A stretch of 64,000 nt of DNA from Podospora comata (lineage: Eukaryota > Ascomycota > Sordariomycetes > Sordariales > Podosporaceae). Position 1 is the first letter of the stretch. Every line of letters starts with the position of its first letter. Shown one piece after another: positions 1 through 11,689 of this stretch. The position numbers and the translations under genes are program-made. The stretch is from NCBI GenBank assembly GCA_017354895.1, contig CP071493.1, positions 2,170,001 through 2,234,000 on the forward strand, in the 5' to 3' direction. The notes beneath the pieces are model-generated. The model saw only the letters and a program-made list of their open reading frames with translations. It had not been told where the DNA came from and searched no databases.

Positions 1-1
1 T

Positions 2-232
2 CATGCGTTTGAGGCATTGAAATCCTGGGATGATGTCACGGAGGTCACGGAGAGGTTCTTGTTTAAACTTGGAGTCGATGGGAGTGGGTCCATAGCCACC
101 CAATACATTGTCGACGGGTACGACGGAGGATGCACATGGCTCGACAGAAATGCCCGGGACGTCAGGGCTTTTCTCTTTACTGAGTTTGACTTGGATTCGT
201 GGCTTGCAGAGAACCCAGTTGCAAATAGTTGA
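2..232 (+). CDS. C-terminal end of an unrecognised gene entering from the left edge
   Basis: The frame is open from the first bases of the window to a TAG at 230-232, giving about 76 residues with normal amino-acid composition (for example GSIATQYIVDGYDGGCTWLD). There is no start codon inside the window, so this would be the last exon of a gene lying to the left. I do not recognise the family and see no membrane segment or known motif. It lies upstream of, and in the same direction as, the broken ankyrin-type gene, so it could also be a piece of a second relic. Confidence is low because a frame of this length can occur by chance. Confidence 0.3.
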   Translation, partial: HAFEALKSWDDVTEVTERFLFKLGVDGSGSIATQYIVDGYDGGCTWLDRNARDVRAFLFTEFDLDSWLAENPVANS

Positions 233-867
233 GGGAAAAGGATTTGGAACAGCTACAATGTCTTCCAAGAGAGTGGGAAGGAAGTGATATCATCAGGGAC
301 GTGTTTATCAACGCACAAGGCAAAGCTTTAAATTCTGCCTCAGTCTACTATCATGTCCATGACGTACCTAGGTTCTGTTTGATAGGTACCTGGGCCACGA
401 CCGTGGCTTTGACCTCGCCGCAGCAGAAGCGGTGACTTGTGCCATGCAGTGTGTTTTATCATAACAGGTATCTCGACGCACTGTACTTCTGTATTATCTA
501 TGAAGAACCAGGGAATACTGTGATAAAGTCACTCACACTGTAACATAGCTATTCACAAGCTGCCACGTCTCCGTTGTCTAGGTATTTATGGTCAAGCTGG
601 AATGGGTGTCGAGATTTATGCCGTATAACCTGGCGACCACGTTTTATAGGATACCCCGACTTCTACGGTCCTACCATGCCACCTCTCGTCCGCCCTCGAA
701 TAAGCCTGGGCACTGCCTTGGTGACCAGTTGCCTGCCCTCCCCCCGCCGGGTTCGCAAAGTGTTCCATGAGAATGATGTTAACACAAAGCGACCCCGCTC
801 TCTGGCAACCGATGAGTGTGTCACCTTGAGCGTGTTCTCCGAAAACCATTTGTTTTGTGACCAAATC
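233..867. other. No gene recognised; gap between left-edge frame and relic
   Basis: Short open frames here do not resemble known proteins. The stretch contains one copy of the TACCTAGG motif (365-372). Confidence 0.5.
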
Positions 868-3032
868 ATGGCCGAGATCATCGGACTCGTGAGGAGGTAT
901 CGCAATAGCGCAGGCCACTGGTAAAGTGGGCAGTCTGGTCCTCTCACTGTCTCGACTCTGGAGAGAGGTCAAGGATGTACCAGAAACAATCAAAGCTTTG
1001 GTCGAGCAGCTCAAGTATTTCGCCCTATCGATCGATGCAATCGAAGCGGAGCTACAGGCAGTGATCGGAGGAGGATGTCCTCCAACGCCCATGTACGCTC
1101 GAGCAATTCGGCATTGTCGACATGTGCACGAGGAACTGGACAAATTGATTCAAGATCTCATGGGCGATATCGTTTCGACCAGGAGGCGGAAGAGATATGT
1201 CGCCAAAACGGAAGCGGTGTTGTTCTAGAAGGCCGAGCTCGAGATGTACGAAAAGCGACTTTATCGAGCATTGAAAATACTCGAAATGGCTCTTCAGCTG
1301 TGGAAAATGTGAGTGGAATGACGCAAAGTCATTTGCTCATCTTAGGGCAAGAACTGATTAGGTATTGATCGTCTAGATCCCAAATGAACTTTCAGCCCGA
1401 ATATATCGCCTCAAGAGTTGTCGAGTCGATTCCCCTTCAATAGAACCAGGAACGGAATCTCAAAGAGAAGTCTCTGACCAGTGAACAAGAGGCAAATTAT
1501 TGGGTGTCGGGCAAACTAACCACGAAGCTGAATGGGACTCGTATAGGGCGAGCTCGCCATCGGACACGGATTCTAGCAGGGTGCCTGGTTTTCGAGGTCA
1601 TGCACGATGGGGATGCCAAAGCACCCTCCGTAAAGCAGGAAGCGAAAAGTGAGTATCCCCTTCTTTTGTAGTCGGGGATGATTTGTTGACATTTATCATG
1701 TTAGGCTACCGGATAAAAGTGGCATTTCCGCGTTGGTTCATGAACAGAGCTTAGGACCTTCAAGTACTTTTTGCGACCTGTGGATGGAATGTTGCTTTTC
1801 GGCAGTATACGATCGTCGAAGAAGGCAATGAATTGTTTCTTGGAGTCATGTGTGAAACACATCCCATCACACCAACGAGCTTCGAAGCTCCTTTGCCAAC
1901 GGATACACCACACCATATATTCTAGATGACAAAGGAAGGACACTATTACACGTCAGTATTACATCTTTTATAGGAGCTCGACCAGGTACTAATGGTGCAT
2001 CAGTATGCTATGATCTTCAACCCAAATCTGGTCGAACCTCTCCTCGTTGCGGGTCTTGACCTGTTCACTATCAGCTTTGAAGGCCAGTCGCCCTTTTGCT
2101 GGTTGGATGTGGTACCGTACACCTACCTGAATCCAGAGGATCAGCTTGTATTTCATACGGCCCTGCTCTCCTACGGTGCACATGACAACTTCAGCGGGGA
2201 CGTTCACCTCGTCGGCAATGCTGGACAGTGATAGCGCTGCTGTAGAGCCTCTATTCTCCGAAATCTTCTGCCACTATTACAAGTCGCCATGGCAGCGGCG
2301 CCTGAAACTCTTCTATCGATTCTCGGGCTTGGCTATAGACCATAAAGTTGGGCAACGGTTTCTCTGCCAACAAGAAAGCTGAGGCACCGACGATATCCGA
2401 GCTGAGGGCTTCCAAAGAGACGGGGTCGGTTTTGAATCACATAATGTGGATGTATTTCCAAAGCGCTATGGGGCTAGATCACATTTGCAGGCGACCAGGC
2501 CACACTCCTAAACGACTGGACACGTTTACTGATACCGTCAAAAAAATGAAAAATGGTCCGATGTGTATTTCGTAAGGTTGCCGGTATCACCACGCTCGAG
2601 GATCTTGATGCCCACCATCCTACCCACGGTCTGACCGCGCTACTCCTAGCACCTGCGTTATGTCGGTGTCCAGACTTCAGCAAACTTCTGGAGTATCAGA
2701 GGGGCTGGAAAATGGCAGTCCACTCGGCTCTCCGTGCCTGGCTCGAAGATTTGCATATTGCGGGGATAGATCTGGAGGAGTATGGTAAGGCTACAAAAGC
2801 AGTGTTCGTCGACACTGGTATCTTGCAGTCTAGGGTGTGGCCGGTGGAACCGATGTGTTTACCAGTACAGCCGGAGTTCGGATGTGTGTGGAAGGATATC
2901 ATCTATGGGCCATACCCTGGGGATTGGTTGCTTGTATTCGAGCGAAATATCGCTTGGGAGGACTTTTTAAGGGATTTCTGGGAATGGATTGAGAACCCTC
3001 CCATGAACATTCCTGGCTCTTGGATAGATTAG
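868..3032 (+). pseudogene. Broken fungal ankyrin-type gene with HeLo/SesA-like N-terminal domain
   Basis: The 5' part (868 to about 1450) encodes pieces typical of the N-terminal helical domain of fungal NLR-like and ankyrin proteins: a MAEIIGLV start, a hydrophobic GKVGSLVLSL segment, then VKDVPETIKALVEQL and a helical LEMYEKRLYRALKILEMALQ stretch. The 3' end (2553-3032) encodes the conserved C-terminal block of the same fungal protein class, with AGIDLEEYG and YGPYPGDW followed by FWEWIENPP and NIPGSW. Such proteins act in fungal allorecognition and regulated cell death. The reading frame is broken at several points, so the gene looks dead; introns may account for some changes of frame in the middle, where the ankyrin region would be expected but is not clearly readable. 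Joining both ends into one former gene is inference from their order and strand. Confidence 0.6.
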
Positions 3033-3623
3033 ATACTGACCTTAGTTGAAGACCAGTGCTCTTGAACATCTTGCCGGTTCCATGTTGTAACATGTCGTCA
3101 ACCCGGTGTCTCGCCTTTGCCAAGCAGGGGTGATGTTGGCGTGTTTGGACTTAATCTGTCTGTCTTGAGAGGTGTAACGGAAAAGGCAAAGAGCAATGCA
3201 TATAAGAATGGCGAAAGGAGTCTTGAGGTGTAGATTATGTAGCACAAGGATATCAAGTGAATTCACTACGAGAATATGCCATCTTTTCTTCCTGCTCCTA
3301 CTGAAAGCTTGATGATTGGATCCAGCCAAGCTTCTGTCCAAGATGCAAACTGGCCCTACAAAACAGAAAAGATGGGGCACAGGGTTCAGCGGGCCGCGGC
3401 AGCTTGCCCCGGCAGGCAGTTGCAGCTTCAACCCCTGTCTGGGCTAAAATGGGGGGCTCCATCTGCCCAAAACTTCCAGCCTGTCCCTTGGAAACTTTTG
3501 CACCAAGGGTTCCAGGTCATTTCGTGGCGGCGTTCTTCAACCTTCTTGCGCCGGTTCAACCACCAAACGGTGTTCTCTCTTTGTTTCTAACTTTGGTCAG
3601 TTTCCTCATGGAGTAGCGCAATC
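3033..3623. other. Intergenic; promoter side of the ERJ5-like gene
   Basis: No coding region is supported. The last few hundred bases must hold the promoter and 5' UTR of the ERJ5-like gene. Confidence 0.5.
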
Positions 3624-5157
3624 ATGAAGTTCTCTGCTCTTTCCCTAGGCCTGTTGGCCCTCCTAACGCCGCTGAGTGCGGCATGGACCAAAGAAGGTAT
3701 GTGAAGTATTTGCTGTACCTTCCCGTCGCAAATGCGATGATACCCCTTTTCTATTACGTCTGGTTCCAGTACCACTATATCTACACAATCCAATTGTATC
3801 AGACTTACTAACATCTTCGGTGATAACCAGATCGCGAAATCTTCCGTGTCCGCGATGAACTCCTTACGCATGAAGGTCCCGAGATGACTTTTTACGATTT
3901 TCTTGGTGTCAAGAAGGGCGCAAGCCACGAGGACATCAACAAAGCCTACAAGAAGAAGTCAAGAGAGCTCCATCCCGACAAAGTCAGACAGCAGCTCCAG
4001 GCCCAGCGCATCAAGGCCAACAAGGAGAACGCCAAGAAGTCGGGAGGCAAGCCCGGTGTGCAGGTGACGAAGCAGCCTACCTCTCATGAGCTCAAGGTTG
4101 CCATCAAGCGCGCCTCAGAGCGCCAGGCTCGTCTTTCCATCGTTGCCGATGTCCTCCGCGGCCCTGGGCGTGACCGATATGACTACTTCCTCACCAATGG
4201 CTTCCCTACCTGGAAGGGCACCGAGTACTACTACAACCGTTATCGCCCCGGCCTTGGCACTGCTATCTTCGGCGTCTTCCTCGTCGCCGGTGGTGGCGCG
4301 CATTATCTCGCCCTTTACATGAGCTGGAAGCGCCAACGCGAGTTTGTGGAGCGCTATATCACATTTGCGCGCCGTGCTGCTTGGGGCGACAACGTTGGCC
4401 TCAACATTCCTGGCGTTGATGGCGAGCCTGCCGCCGCTCCTCCCCCTCCCCCTCCTCAACAGGTGTACGAAGACGAAGACGGTCGCCAGATTCCCATCAA
4501 CCGCAAGATGCGTCGCATGCAAGAGCGCGAGACAAAGAAGGAGGCCAAGGATAAGAGTACCGGGCGCAAGACCCGCCGTGGACGTGACACCAAGCCCGCC
4601 TCGGCCTCTGCTTCCGGATCAGCGACTCCCCAGCCGCAACCCGAGGGACAGGGTCCCACTGGAGCCAAAAGGCGTGTCGTTGCGGAGAATGGCAAGGTTC
4701 TCGTTGTTGACTCGGTGGGCGCCGTCTTCCTTGAACAGGAGGATGAGGATGGCAATGTGGGCGAGTACCTTTTGGACGTAAGCTACCTCTTATTCATCCA
4801 ACTTTTTGCAAAATAAGCTAACATATCCACCAGCCCAATGAAATCGCCAAACCTACCTTCAAAGACACCGCCGTGGTTCGCCTGCCTTTCTGGGTTTATG
4901 ATCTGACCATCGGACGTGTGTTTAAGAAGCGCACCGCGGATGACGAGTTTGAGGAAGAGATCGACGAGCCCACCGAGACCGAGGTCGTCAATGACGACGA
5001 GGATTCTGAGCCCGGAAGACTCACTCCCTCCACCGGCTCTGCCGAGGACTTTGAGCTTCTCGAGAAGTCGGTCGACTCTCTGGGTCAGGCCAAGGCAAGC
5101 GGTACCCAGAAGGCGGGCGGCAACAAGGCGAGCAAGCGCAAGAACAAGAAGAGGTGA
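3624..5157 (+). CDS. ERJ5: ER membrane J-domain co-chaperone, ERJ5-like
   Basis: Three exons (3624-3696, 3831-4777, 4834-5157) encode 447 residues. Residues 1-20 form a signal peptide (hydrophobic LGLLALLTPLSAA). A J domain follows (about 44-146) with HPD at 72-74 and a lysine-rich insertion after the HPD helix, as in the Erj5 family. A hydrophobic segment at about 166-188 is the membrane anchor, and the tail is charged, proline-rich and ends in a lysine/arginine run. The family places the J domain in the ER lumen, where it stimulates the Hsp70 Kar2/BiP in folding. Both introns have GTATGT or GTAAGC donors, and the first has a clear CTAAC branch site. The start is the first ATG, giving the signal peptide in frame. 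The neighbour at 5657-6600 is a second J-domain gene in the opposite direction. Confidence 0.85.
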
Positions 5158-5656
5158 TCGTGGATCTTTTTTGCGGAGGGTATGTTGCTTTACAAGCGGT
5201 AGAGTTTTCGAGCAATACGTGGCTTTGACGTTGCGGTTAGGTTAGGTGTTCTTCGGTGGTTGATTTAAAAAGGAGGAGGAAGAAAAAAGGAGGTCAAATC
5301 TTCTCTCGGTATATGGGACGATGTTATGTGACAACGAGCCCCGGATTTCCCAGGTGAAATATTGCTACCTATATATATAGAGCTGTAGCACTCAATATGG
5401 CTACATAAAACCCGCCCCGCTCCAGATTCGACATGCATTGACAGAAACAAGACACAGGCAAAAGCAACAATGAGCATTAATCTATTGCATCGACGATACA
5501 GAAAACCAATCCTTCATGGTATATTAACCACCCATTTCAGCCCGTGCTGTTTCCATGGGCGAATTTCTCCCAAACAATCCCAAACTCCACGCCCAATCCC
5601 AAGTTCATAACCTTTCCGAATCCCGACCACACCCCTCATCAGCCAGCACATCAAGA
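5158..5656. other. Shared 3' region of two convergent J-domain genes
   Basis: About 500 bases between two stop codons facing each other. No gene is seen; it should hold both 3' UTRs. Confidence 0.6.
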
Positions 5657-6600
5657 TCAAATCCCCACTGTATGGCTCAACACCTTCGCGGCTAACTGAC
5701 TAAGAAGCCTTGCCCGATCCGCCTGTGGCAGTTCCTGCACACAATCACAAACATTTCAGTAGCTGTCACTTATGCTCGCTCTCCCTGTATGAAGTTGACC
5801 CCAGCAGCACTCACCTGAAAGACCGCATACACACTCTTCCCCTTGGCATCCCTCACCGCGCCGAGCCTGTTGCCAGCCACAGCACCAGCAACCATACCAG
5901 GTACATTGGCCATAATAAACCCTAGCGCGCCACCACTGATACCGCCCAGCGTGCCCCAAAACTTGCCCGTCGGCCTGTTGTTGTGCGACGGGTCGGCCAT
6001 GCCCTCCTCCCGGAGCATCTCTTCGAAGACATCGGCGAACTGCTCATTCTCAGCTTGCTGGCGGGATTCTTCCTGGTTGTGCTGGTTTTTGGCGCCCTGG
6101 CTTTGGTTGGTGAAGAAGTTCCAGGCCCAGGAGTAGAAGTTGGGCTGCTGTCCTTGCTGTTGCTGGTCGGAAGCGGACTCTTCGGCGTCGGCGAAGGGGT
6201 CGAAGCCGCCGGGCGTGGGGCGGGAGGAGCTGGGGCCGGAGAAGAGTTTGCGCTGGGCGTCGTATTCGCGGCGGCGGGTGGGATCGGAGAGGGTGTAGTA
6301 TGCGTCGTTGACGAGCTGGAATTTGCGGGTTCGTTCGGGACGGTCAGGGTGGTCGGCCGGGATGCGGTCGGGGTGGGTTTTTAAGGCAGCGCTGGGGGGG
6401 TTGTTAGTTGGGGAGATATGATGGTGGTGAGTAGGATAGGTTACCGTTTATAGGCATCGCGGATCTGGGTGGTGGAGGCGGTTTCTGGGACCTCGAGGAT
6501 TGCATCTATAGCGGTAGGTATGGTAAGTCAACAGTTATGAATTCCTGGAATATAGGCTTGACTGACAGTAGTTGGGAGGCCGGCCGGCTTTTGCTGCCAT
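5657..6600 (-). CDS. J-domain protein with C-terminal glycine zipper
   Basis: Four exons on the minus strand (6567-6600, 6445-6505, 5815-6391, 5657-5734) encode about 249 residues. The J domain starts at once (NYYAILEVP at 10-18), with HPD at 38-40. A glutamine-rich linker follows, then a glycine-zipper stretch (GTLGGISGGALGFIMANVPG) continuing as GMVAGAVAGNRLGAVRDAKG, and a short last exon ending in LPQADRARLLSQLAAKVL. J proteins recruit Hsp70; the glycine zipper suggests membrane contact or oligomerisation, but I cannot assign a compartment. The exon 4 acceptor is ambiguous between two AGs 12 nt apart, both in frame. The gene is tail-to-tail with the ERJ5-like gene. Confidence 0.75.
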
Positions 6601-7969
6601 TTTGATAAGATGCGGGGGGTTAGATGTCTAACGGTGCCGATGGGTACAAGAGAGCAAGCAGATGAACAAAGGCAATCTAGGTTTGGATTTTTGTCTCAGA
6701 GACTCTTGTCTGGCCAGGCTTTCCCAAGAGTTGGTTGCTACATGCACAATCACTAGGACAAGTCTATCTTCAGTCGCTCAACGGAAGAGAGAGCGCGAAA
6801 GTGGGATGGTGGAACGAGAGTTGGATACGTCATCTGTGGCGTCAAAATGTGGCTTTTTTGAACCAACCCCTGTCCAGCCGTCCCCCGCATTCTCAGCGGA
6901 CGCGAATCAGTGGGTCTGGGCCACAGGCAATTCTAGCCCCTCGTGCCCCTCTATACGGAGCATCGCTATCTCCCATGATCAGCACATTGTTTTCTTGGGT
7001 GTATCGACAAGAAAAAATCGCCAGCCTCTTGCTCAAGGCTAATTCTCTTTTGTTGGATATCCAGTGAGGTATAAATGGAGAGGCAGGAAGCAATAGGCAA
7101 GGAATGGCCGGCAGGGTCTGGAATCACCCCGCGTGTCACCAATTCATTGGACGGCCCGGCGGAGTGACTGGACGTGCAGCCGCTTTCCTCACCCGTTTCA
7201 GGTCGGCTGGCCTCTGACGCATGACTGCTCTGGAGAAGGCGAGCTGTGTGACTGCCCAACCAGGCACTCGATTTTGAGCCCAGAGCTGCAATAGAACCTC
7301 AACGTGGAGGTGATAGACGCTGTTTTTGGTCTCTTGGAGCCTAACAAGCCGTCCTACTCGGCCAGGATCGGAAGTTTTTTTTGTTCACCTGCATCACAGA
7401 CGCTCAACAGTTTGATGACAACCCCTCCACTGCTTCATCTGATCCCGAATGCCTGGAAAGCCCCACCGGTGATTTTCTCTATATATCGGACCACCTGCGG
7501 AGACATTTCCTCAGGGCCTCTTGCTCTGTGTCCTCGATTAGCAGCTCCGAGTTACCTGAAGTCTCCAAGAACTTATTTTAAACGTGTGCCCTTCCACGCG
7601 TCATCGTTGTACAAGCACACGCTGCCTCGAAGCACGTCCCCCACCACCACCTTACCCGCAGGCGTGCTATCATACTTGCAAATCCACCAAAGTGTCGATT
7701 ATCAAGACAGTTAGCTTAGACAATAAAGAGACGAGTTGCAACAATCCAGAGTTCTTTTCTATCCGCAGACTTTCTGACTCTAATCCACACCATCTCTGTG
7801 GCATCCCTGACTGTTGAGTACGCAACAGTCAAGATACCATACACACCACACGGCCAGGATTAATCTTGTGTTAAATCTGCCACTCAAGTAAACGACAGCA
7901 AAAAGCCTCTCTTGGTTATTATCCTGCTAACATTTCGTACAGACTTCAAAACAGTCATCATCTCCAACA
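6601..7969. other. Long upstream region between divergent genes
   Basis: About 1.4 kb separates the J-domain gene and the Q-rich gene, which are transcribed away from each other. Open frames here are short and unlike known proteins. It probably contains both promoters and possibly a long 5' leader for the Q-rich gene. Confidence 0.5.
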
Positions 7970-9016
7970 ATGGCGGCAGTATACCAAGACATCTACTCTG
8001 AAGACGAGCTCTCCATGCTCCTAGCTCGTCAGTTGAACTTCAACAATCCCTTACCAGCACAACCGGAGCAAGTCCCAGAACCCGTGGTCGTCGCAGCGCC
8101 ACAACCAGTCCAGGCTCCCAAGATAGTCTACATCTCCCAGCACTACAACCACTCGGCAGCCCACCTGGCCAAACAAAAGGAGCAACAGCAACAACAACAA
8201 GAAACCCCAGCCCGACCCTCCTCGGAGCCCCCCCAAAGCGAACACGCGGCCATCGAGCGTGTCCTCCGTGAATACTCGGTCGATTCAACCAACCTCTCCC
8301 CCGCCCAGTTCCACCTCTTCAAAACCGTCGACGACCCCCAACGCATGCACTTGATCGAACTCTGGCGCGCCTGCCCCCCACCCCCCCAACACCCCTCAGA
8401 TGTAGACTACAACTCCACCACCTCCCTAGACCAGGAAGAAGCACTCGCTCGAATGCGCTGGGAGCAGGCCCAGCAAGACGAAATGGAAGCCGAACTCCAG
8501 GCTCAGCTCGAGCACGAGTACCAGATCCAAATGGAGGAGCAGCAACGACAGCAACAACAAGGGCAGCAACAGCAGGAAATGATCATCTCGTTGGATGGGA
8601 CCCCCTTGACGCCAGTTCAGGTGCGAGATGGTAGGTGGATCCAGACGACGGCAGAGTATGGGGATATGGAACCTTACATGGCGGCTGGGTATCAGGAGGA
8701 GCTGGCGAGACGTGAGTATGAAGAATCTGCTAGGCGGGCGCTACTTTTGGCTGAGCCATATGAAAAGGACATGATGAGCGGGCCGTACAGCCAGTTTGGG
8801 CCTGCGCTCGTCCAACCAGGGGGTGTCATCGGTACTGGGACGGGTGGTAGTAGCGAGGCTAAGAGGGCGACGGACCCGGTGTACAAGTCCGTCGGGGTGG
8901 ACTGGGCGGCAATTCGGAGGAGGGAGGAGGAGTACCAGATGAGCATGTCGGAGCAGTATGGGAGGTTGATGCTGGCTAGGGGGGTGGAGGATGAGGAGGA
9001 TGAGGAGATGTTGTAA
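7970..9016 (+). CDS. Glutamine-rich conserved-looking protein of unknown function
   Basis: An uninterrupted 348-residue frame starting at ATG 7970. The protein is acidic and glutamine-rich, with Q runs near residues 71-76 and 190-205, a predicted coiled-coil stretch of E/Q/R residues in the middle, and an acidic C-terminus (EDEEDEE). No signal peptide, membrane segment or enzymatic motif is visible. The N-terminal YSEDELSMLLARQL could be a short helix. I do not recognise a family. Such composition fits a scaffold or transcription-associated protein, but that is only inference. A long antisense frame on the other strand overlaps its 3' half and is judged to be a shadow. Confidence 0.65.
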   Translation: MAAVYQDIYSEDELSMLLARQLNFNNPLPAQPEQVPEPVVVAAPQPVQAPKIVYISQHYNHSAAHLAKQKEQQQQQQETPARPSSEPPQSEHAAIERVLREYSVDSTNLSPAQFHLFKTVDDPQRMHLIELWRACPPPPQHPSDVDYNSTTSLDQEEALARMRWEQAQQDEMEAELQAQLEHEYQIQMEEQQRQQQQGQQQQEMIISLDGTPLTPVQVRDGRWIQTTAEYGDMEPYMAAGYQEELARREYEESARRALLLAEPYEKDMMSGPYSQFGPALVQPGGVIGTGTGGSSEAKRATDPVYKSVGVDWAAIRRREEEYQMSMSEQYGRLMLARGVEDEEDEEML

Positions 9017-9645
9017 GTTTTGATTACGTTGAGATATTGGTATGTGGCTCGGGTTCCGGGTCGGGAAAGAGTTCTGTCGGTCATCGGATCTCGGAGGAGG
9101 GACTGTGATGGATCTTGCATAAGCATTGTTTGTGGCGATTGGTGTTGATTTATTAGAATCCAGAAGATGGCGAGCTGAATCTGATCATTTGATATAGAAG
9201 AGTATGTGAGGGTTGCTGGCTGGGTCAGTGGCTTGTTTGTGATACTTGATCGTTGCAAATGGATTGGTTTGGTTGAGCGAGCTGTGCCTTTCGACGGACC
9301 GGGACCAGGAACCCAGAGCTGAAGTCGAAACCTGTCAGGAGGGTAAACTGGAGTACTCCGCTCGGTCAACGACACAGAGGTTCTTGCCTCATAGGAACTT
9401 TGGCCTTGGTCTTGGCTGATGGTGGCTTGACTTGAAGACGAAGCTACCTTACCTTCTTGATTCGGATGTTCTGTTTGAGGCAAAAAATTGTTCATGTCTG
9501 AGAGCAATCGAAGGCGAGATGTCGAGACATAAAGGCACAAGATTTGAAGGCTTCGCACATTTTGAATAGCCAAACGAGTTACCTCTCTGCTATTGTTTTG
9601 TGTACTTTTCAGACAGCGTCGCCAACACTGTACACCTGCAACAAA
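9017..9645. other. Intergenic before the secreted-protein array
   Basis: No gene supported. A minus-strand open frame running to 9573 has low-complexity serine-rich content and no family resemblance. Confidence 0.45.
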
Positions 9646-10345
9646 ATGGTTCGCCTTCTAGCTATTTTCTTTTCCGCTCTTACATTCATGGGTCCGCGCA
9701 AACACCAGGAACAACCGGCCAATATGTTCTCGACACTATCGCCGCACTGCAAGCCAACGCTACCAAACTTCAGATCGAGGCACAGAAGCTCAATTCTCTT
9801 ATCTGTGCCCAGTATCTCACTCGCACTGGTCCCTTCACAGCAATTCTTCCAATCTTGGAGGACATCAAGGCCGGTTTGCTTGTCGCTAATCCAGTGATGC
9901 GCTCACTCACCCCCCTGAACGATTCAGTCTGTACTTCAGCCGACTTCGCAGTCTCTACAGGCATTACAGCCAAGCTTGGAGGGGTGACGTCGTCTTTCGT
10001 ACGCAGTCTTACCAGGCTGAGCGGCAAGGGACAGCTCAATGCCTGCTCCCTAGTCCCGTCTGCTGGACAGGCTATTCGCATGCCTCGGGAGCAGTTGAGC
10101 GTTGTTGTTCTGGTGAGTTGATTCTCAATACACCTTTTCTTGTCCGGTTTCAACGATCACTAGTAAATACGCATCACTTATCGGAAGCAGCGCTAACCTT
10201 GTTACAATCACAGGAGTTTTACCTCAGTATATTTCCACTCACACCTTTCCAGGGAGACCCGCAGGCAGTGCAATACAACACGGTTCAGGAGTTGCTTGCT
10301 CTTGCTATTGCGGCGTATTCTCCGGTTGTTGGAATTCTTCCGTAA
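9646..10345 (+). pseudogene. Secreted-protein family, unit 1 (frame break after signal peptide)
   Basis: Exon 1 runs 9646-10112, exon 2 10214-10345, with a GTGAGT donor and CACAG acceptor at the family's conserved intron position. ATG 9646 opens a signal-like MVRLLAIFFSALTFM, but the mature part (from SAQTPGTTGQYVLDTIAALQ) lies in another frame, so the copy appears to have lost a few bases at the end of the signal region. The rest is well preserved and keeps GPFTAILPILEDIK and both family cysteines. It could be a recent pseudogene or a sequencing error. Weak resemblance to fungal HsbA-type hydrophobic-surface-binding proteins is possible, but the conserved cysteines argue against a simple assignment. 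Confidence 0.65.
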
Positions 10346-10808
10346 ATCAAAACATCGGCATATGGTGAGGGAAGGATATTGATTGTAACTACACGCTTCC
10401 ATGGCATTCTAGCCACATAGGGGGTACATTGAGTACCCAGTTAACATTGTGAAAGCGAAATATTATCTGCCATCTTTATTATCACAATGCTTTGTCTTAA
10501 CCGTGGAATTGGCCAATCTTTGAAAGGCGCTGCCCTCCTACCTACCTGCCTACCTGGGTAGTTTGTCCGCTCTCCCATGTGGGATGACGCTCGCGACGGC
10601 CAACCAACAACACTTCCACAGCATGTTGGGGATAGACCTCTTATTTCCACGCTAAAACATTATCCGACACTATTTTGCGCCTTTTCTTCAAGGTACACAA
10701 GAGACGGGAGTCAGTAGCGTTATTCATGCGGTCGACGATGGGAAATCTGCAATCGCCCTCCAGCATCTTGGTGGCTTCGGAAAGGAAAGTTCCAGACCCG
10801 AATCAATC

Positions 10809-11330
10809 ATGATTGTGTGCATATCTACTTTCTCGCCTTCGGCTGTTGTCATCACAGGTGTCCTATCGAAAGCCTCACCAGATGCCCAACACCTACGTTC
10901 TCGACAGCATCGCGGCTTTACAAGGCGACACCACCAGACTTGAAGCTCCCAACATTTTCAGCTGCCCTCTTTACCTGCCTAGGTATGTTATCAGACAAGG
11001 GCCCTTTACCAAAGTTATCCCTGTCGTCAAAGACTTGGAACACTGCTCGTTTCCGGCCCAACAATCAACACTTTCAGGCCCTTGAACGAAACGATCCCGG
11101 CCGATCTGGCGAGATCCCAAGAGACCTTAAGGGTCATACGGCCTGCAACACCTACCTTTCCAGGAACCTCAAGTCAAAGGTACCTAGGAAAGCATCAAAT
11201 ATTCGCAGGTTGGGTAGGCTTCTGTCCCACACACACTCAAAGCCACCAATTCGAGGTTTTCGTCTATGGTGGTCCCGGGTGCATCCTTTGAGATACCCAC
11301 AGATCTACCAACCGGCTCGGTGGCTTTCGT
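10809..11330 (+). pseudogene. Secreted-protein family, unit 2 (degraded)
   Basis: Family segments are readable but scattered over frames: YVLDSIAALQGDTTRLEA, RQGPFTKVIPVVKDLEH and, further on, FRPLNETIPADLA. No complete frame spans them and exon 2 is not recognisable. It is more decayed than unit 1. Two copies of the TACCTAGG/CCTAGGTA motif lie within it (10978-10985 and 11181-11188), which intact genes here lack, consistent with DNA no longer under coding constraint. Confidence 0.6.
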
Positions 11331-11689
11331 GAGACTTCAGCCCGGCCAGTAGAGTCTTTTGCTTAGCGAATTGTCCCCCCAACTAGTATGAGGGAATGCT
11401 GACTGATAGAGGGCCGTTTCTCCAGTCTCCAGTGGCGAGGTTGGTAAGGTATGTCGGGAAACCTGATTTCATGTCTCAAGAATTTCGGAAGAGGTAAACA
11501 TCGAATACTGGGCAGATCGACTATTGATTCGAAAGTCTGCGATGCGTCTATAAGAAGCCCTAGACCTCTTGATACAACCGATTGCTTCACTTCTGTGGAT
11601 CACTACGAATTGAAACATCATCCTATCGACAATTTCACGGGACCGACTTATTCTGCCTTCGCCTTCCGCAGTAAACCCCCCAAGCAAAG
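11331..11689. other. Spacer between units 2 and 3
   Basis: No coding sequence recognised; contains the upstream region of the intact unit 3. Confidence 0.4.

Noticed and set aside
8692-9573. 293-residue minus-strand frame overlapping the Q-rich gene
   Set aside because: Serine- and threonine-rich low-complexity sequence, half antisense to a better gene, no motif or splice support.
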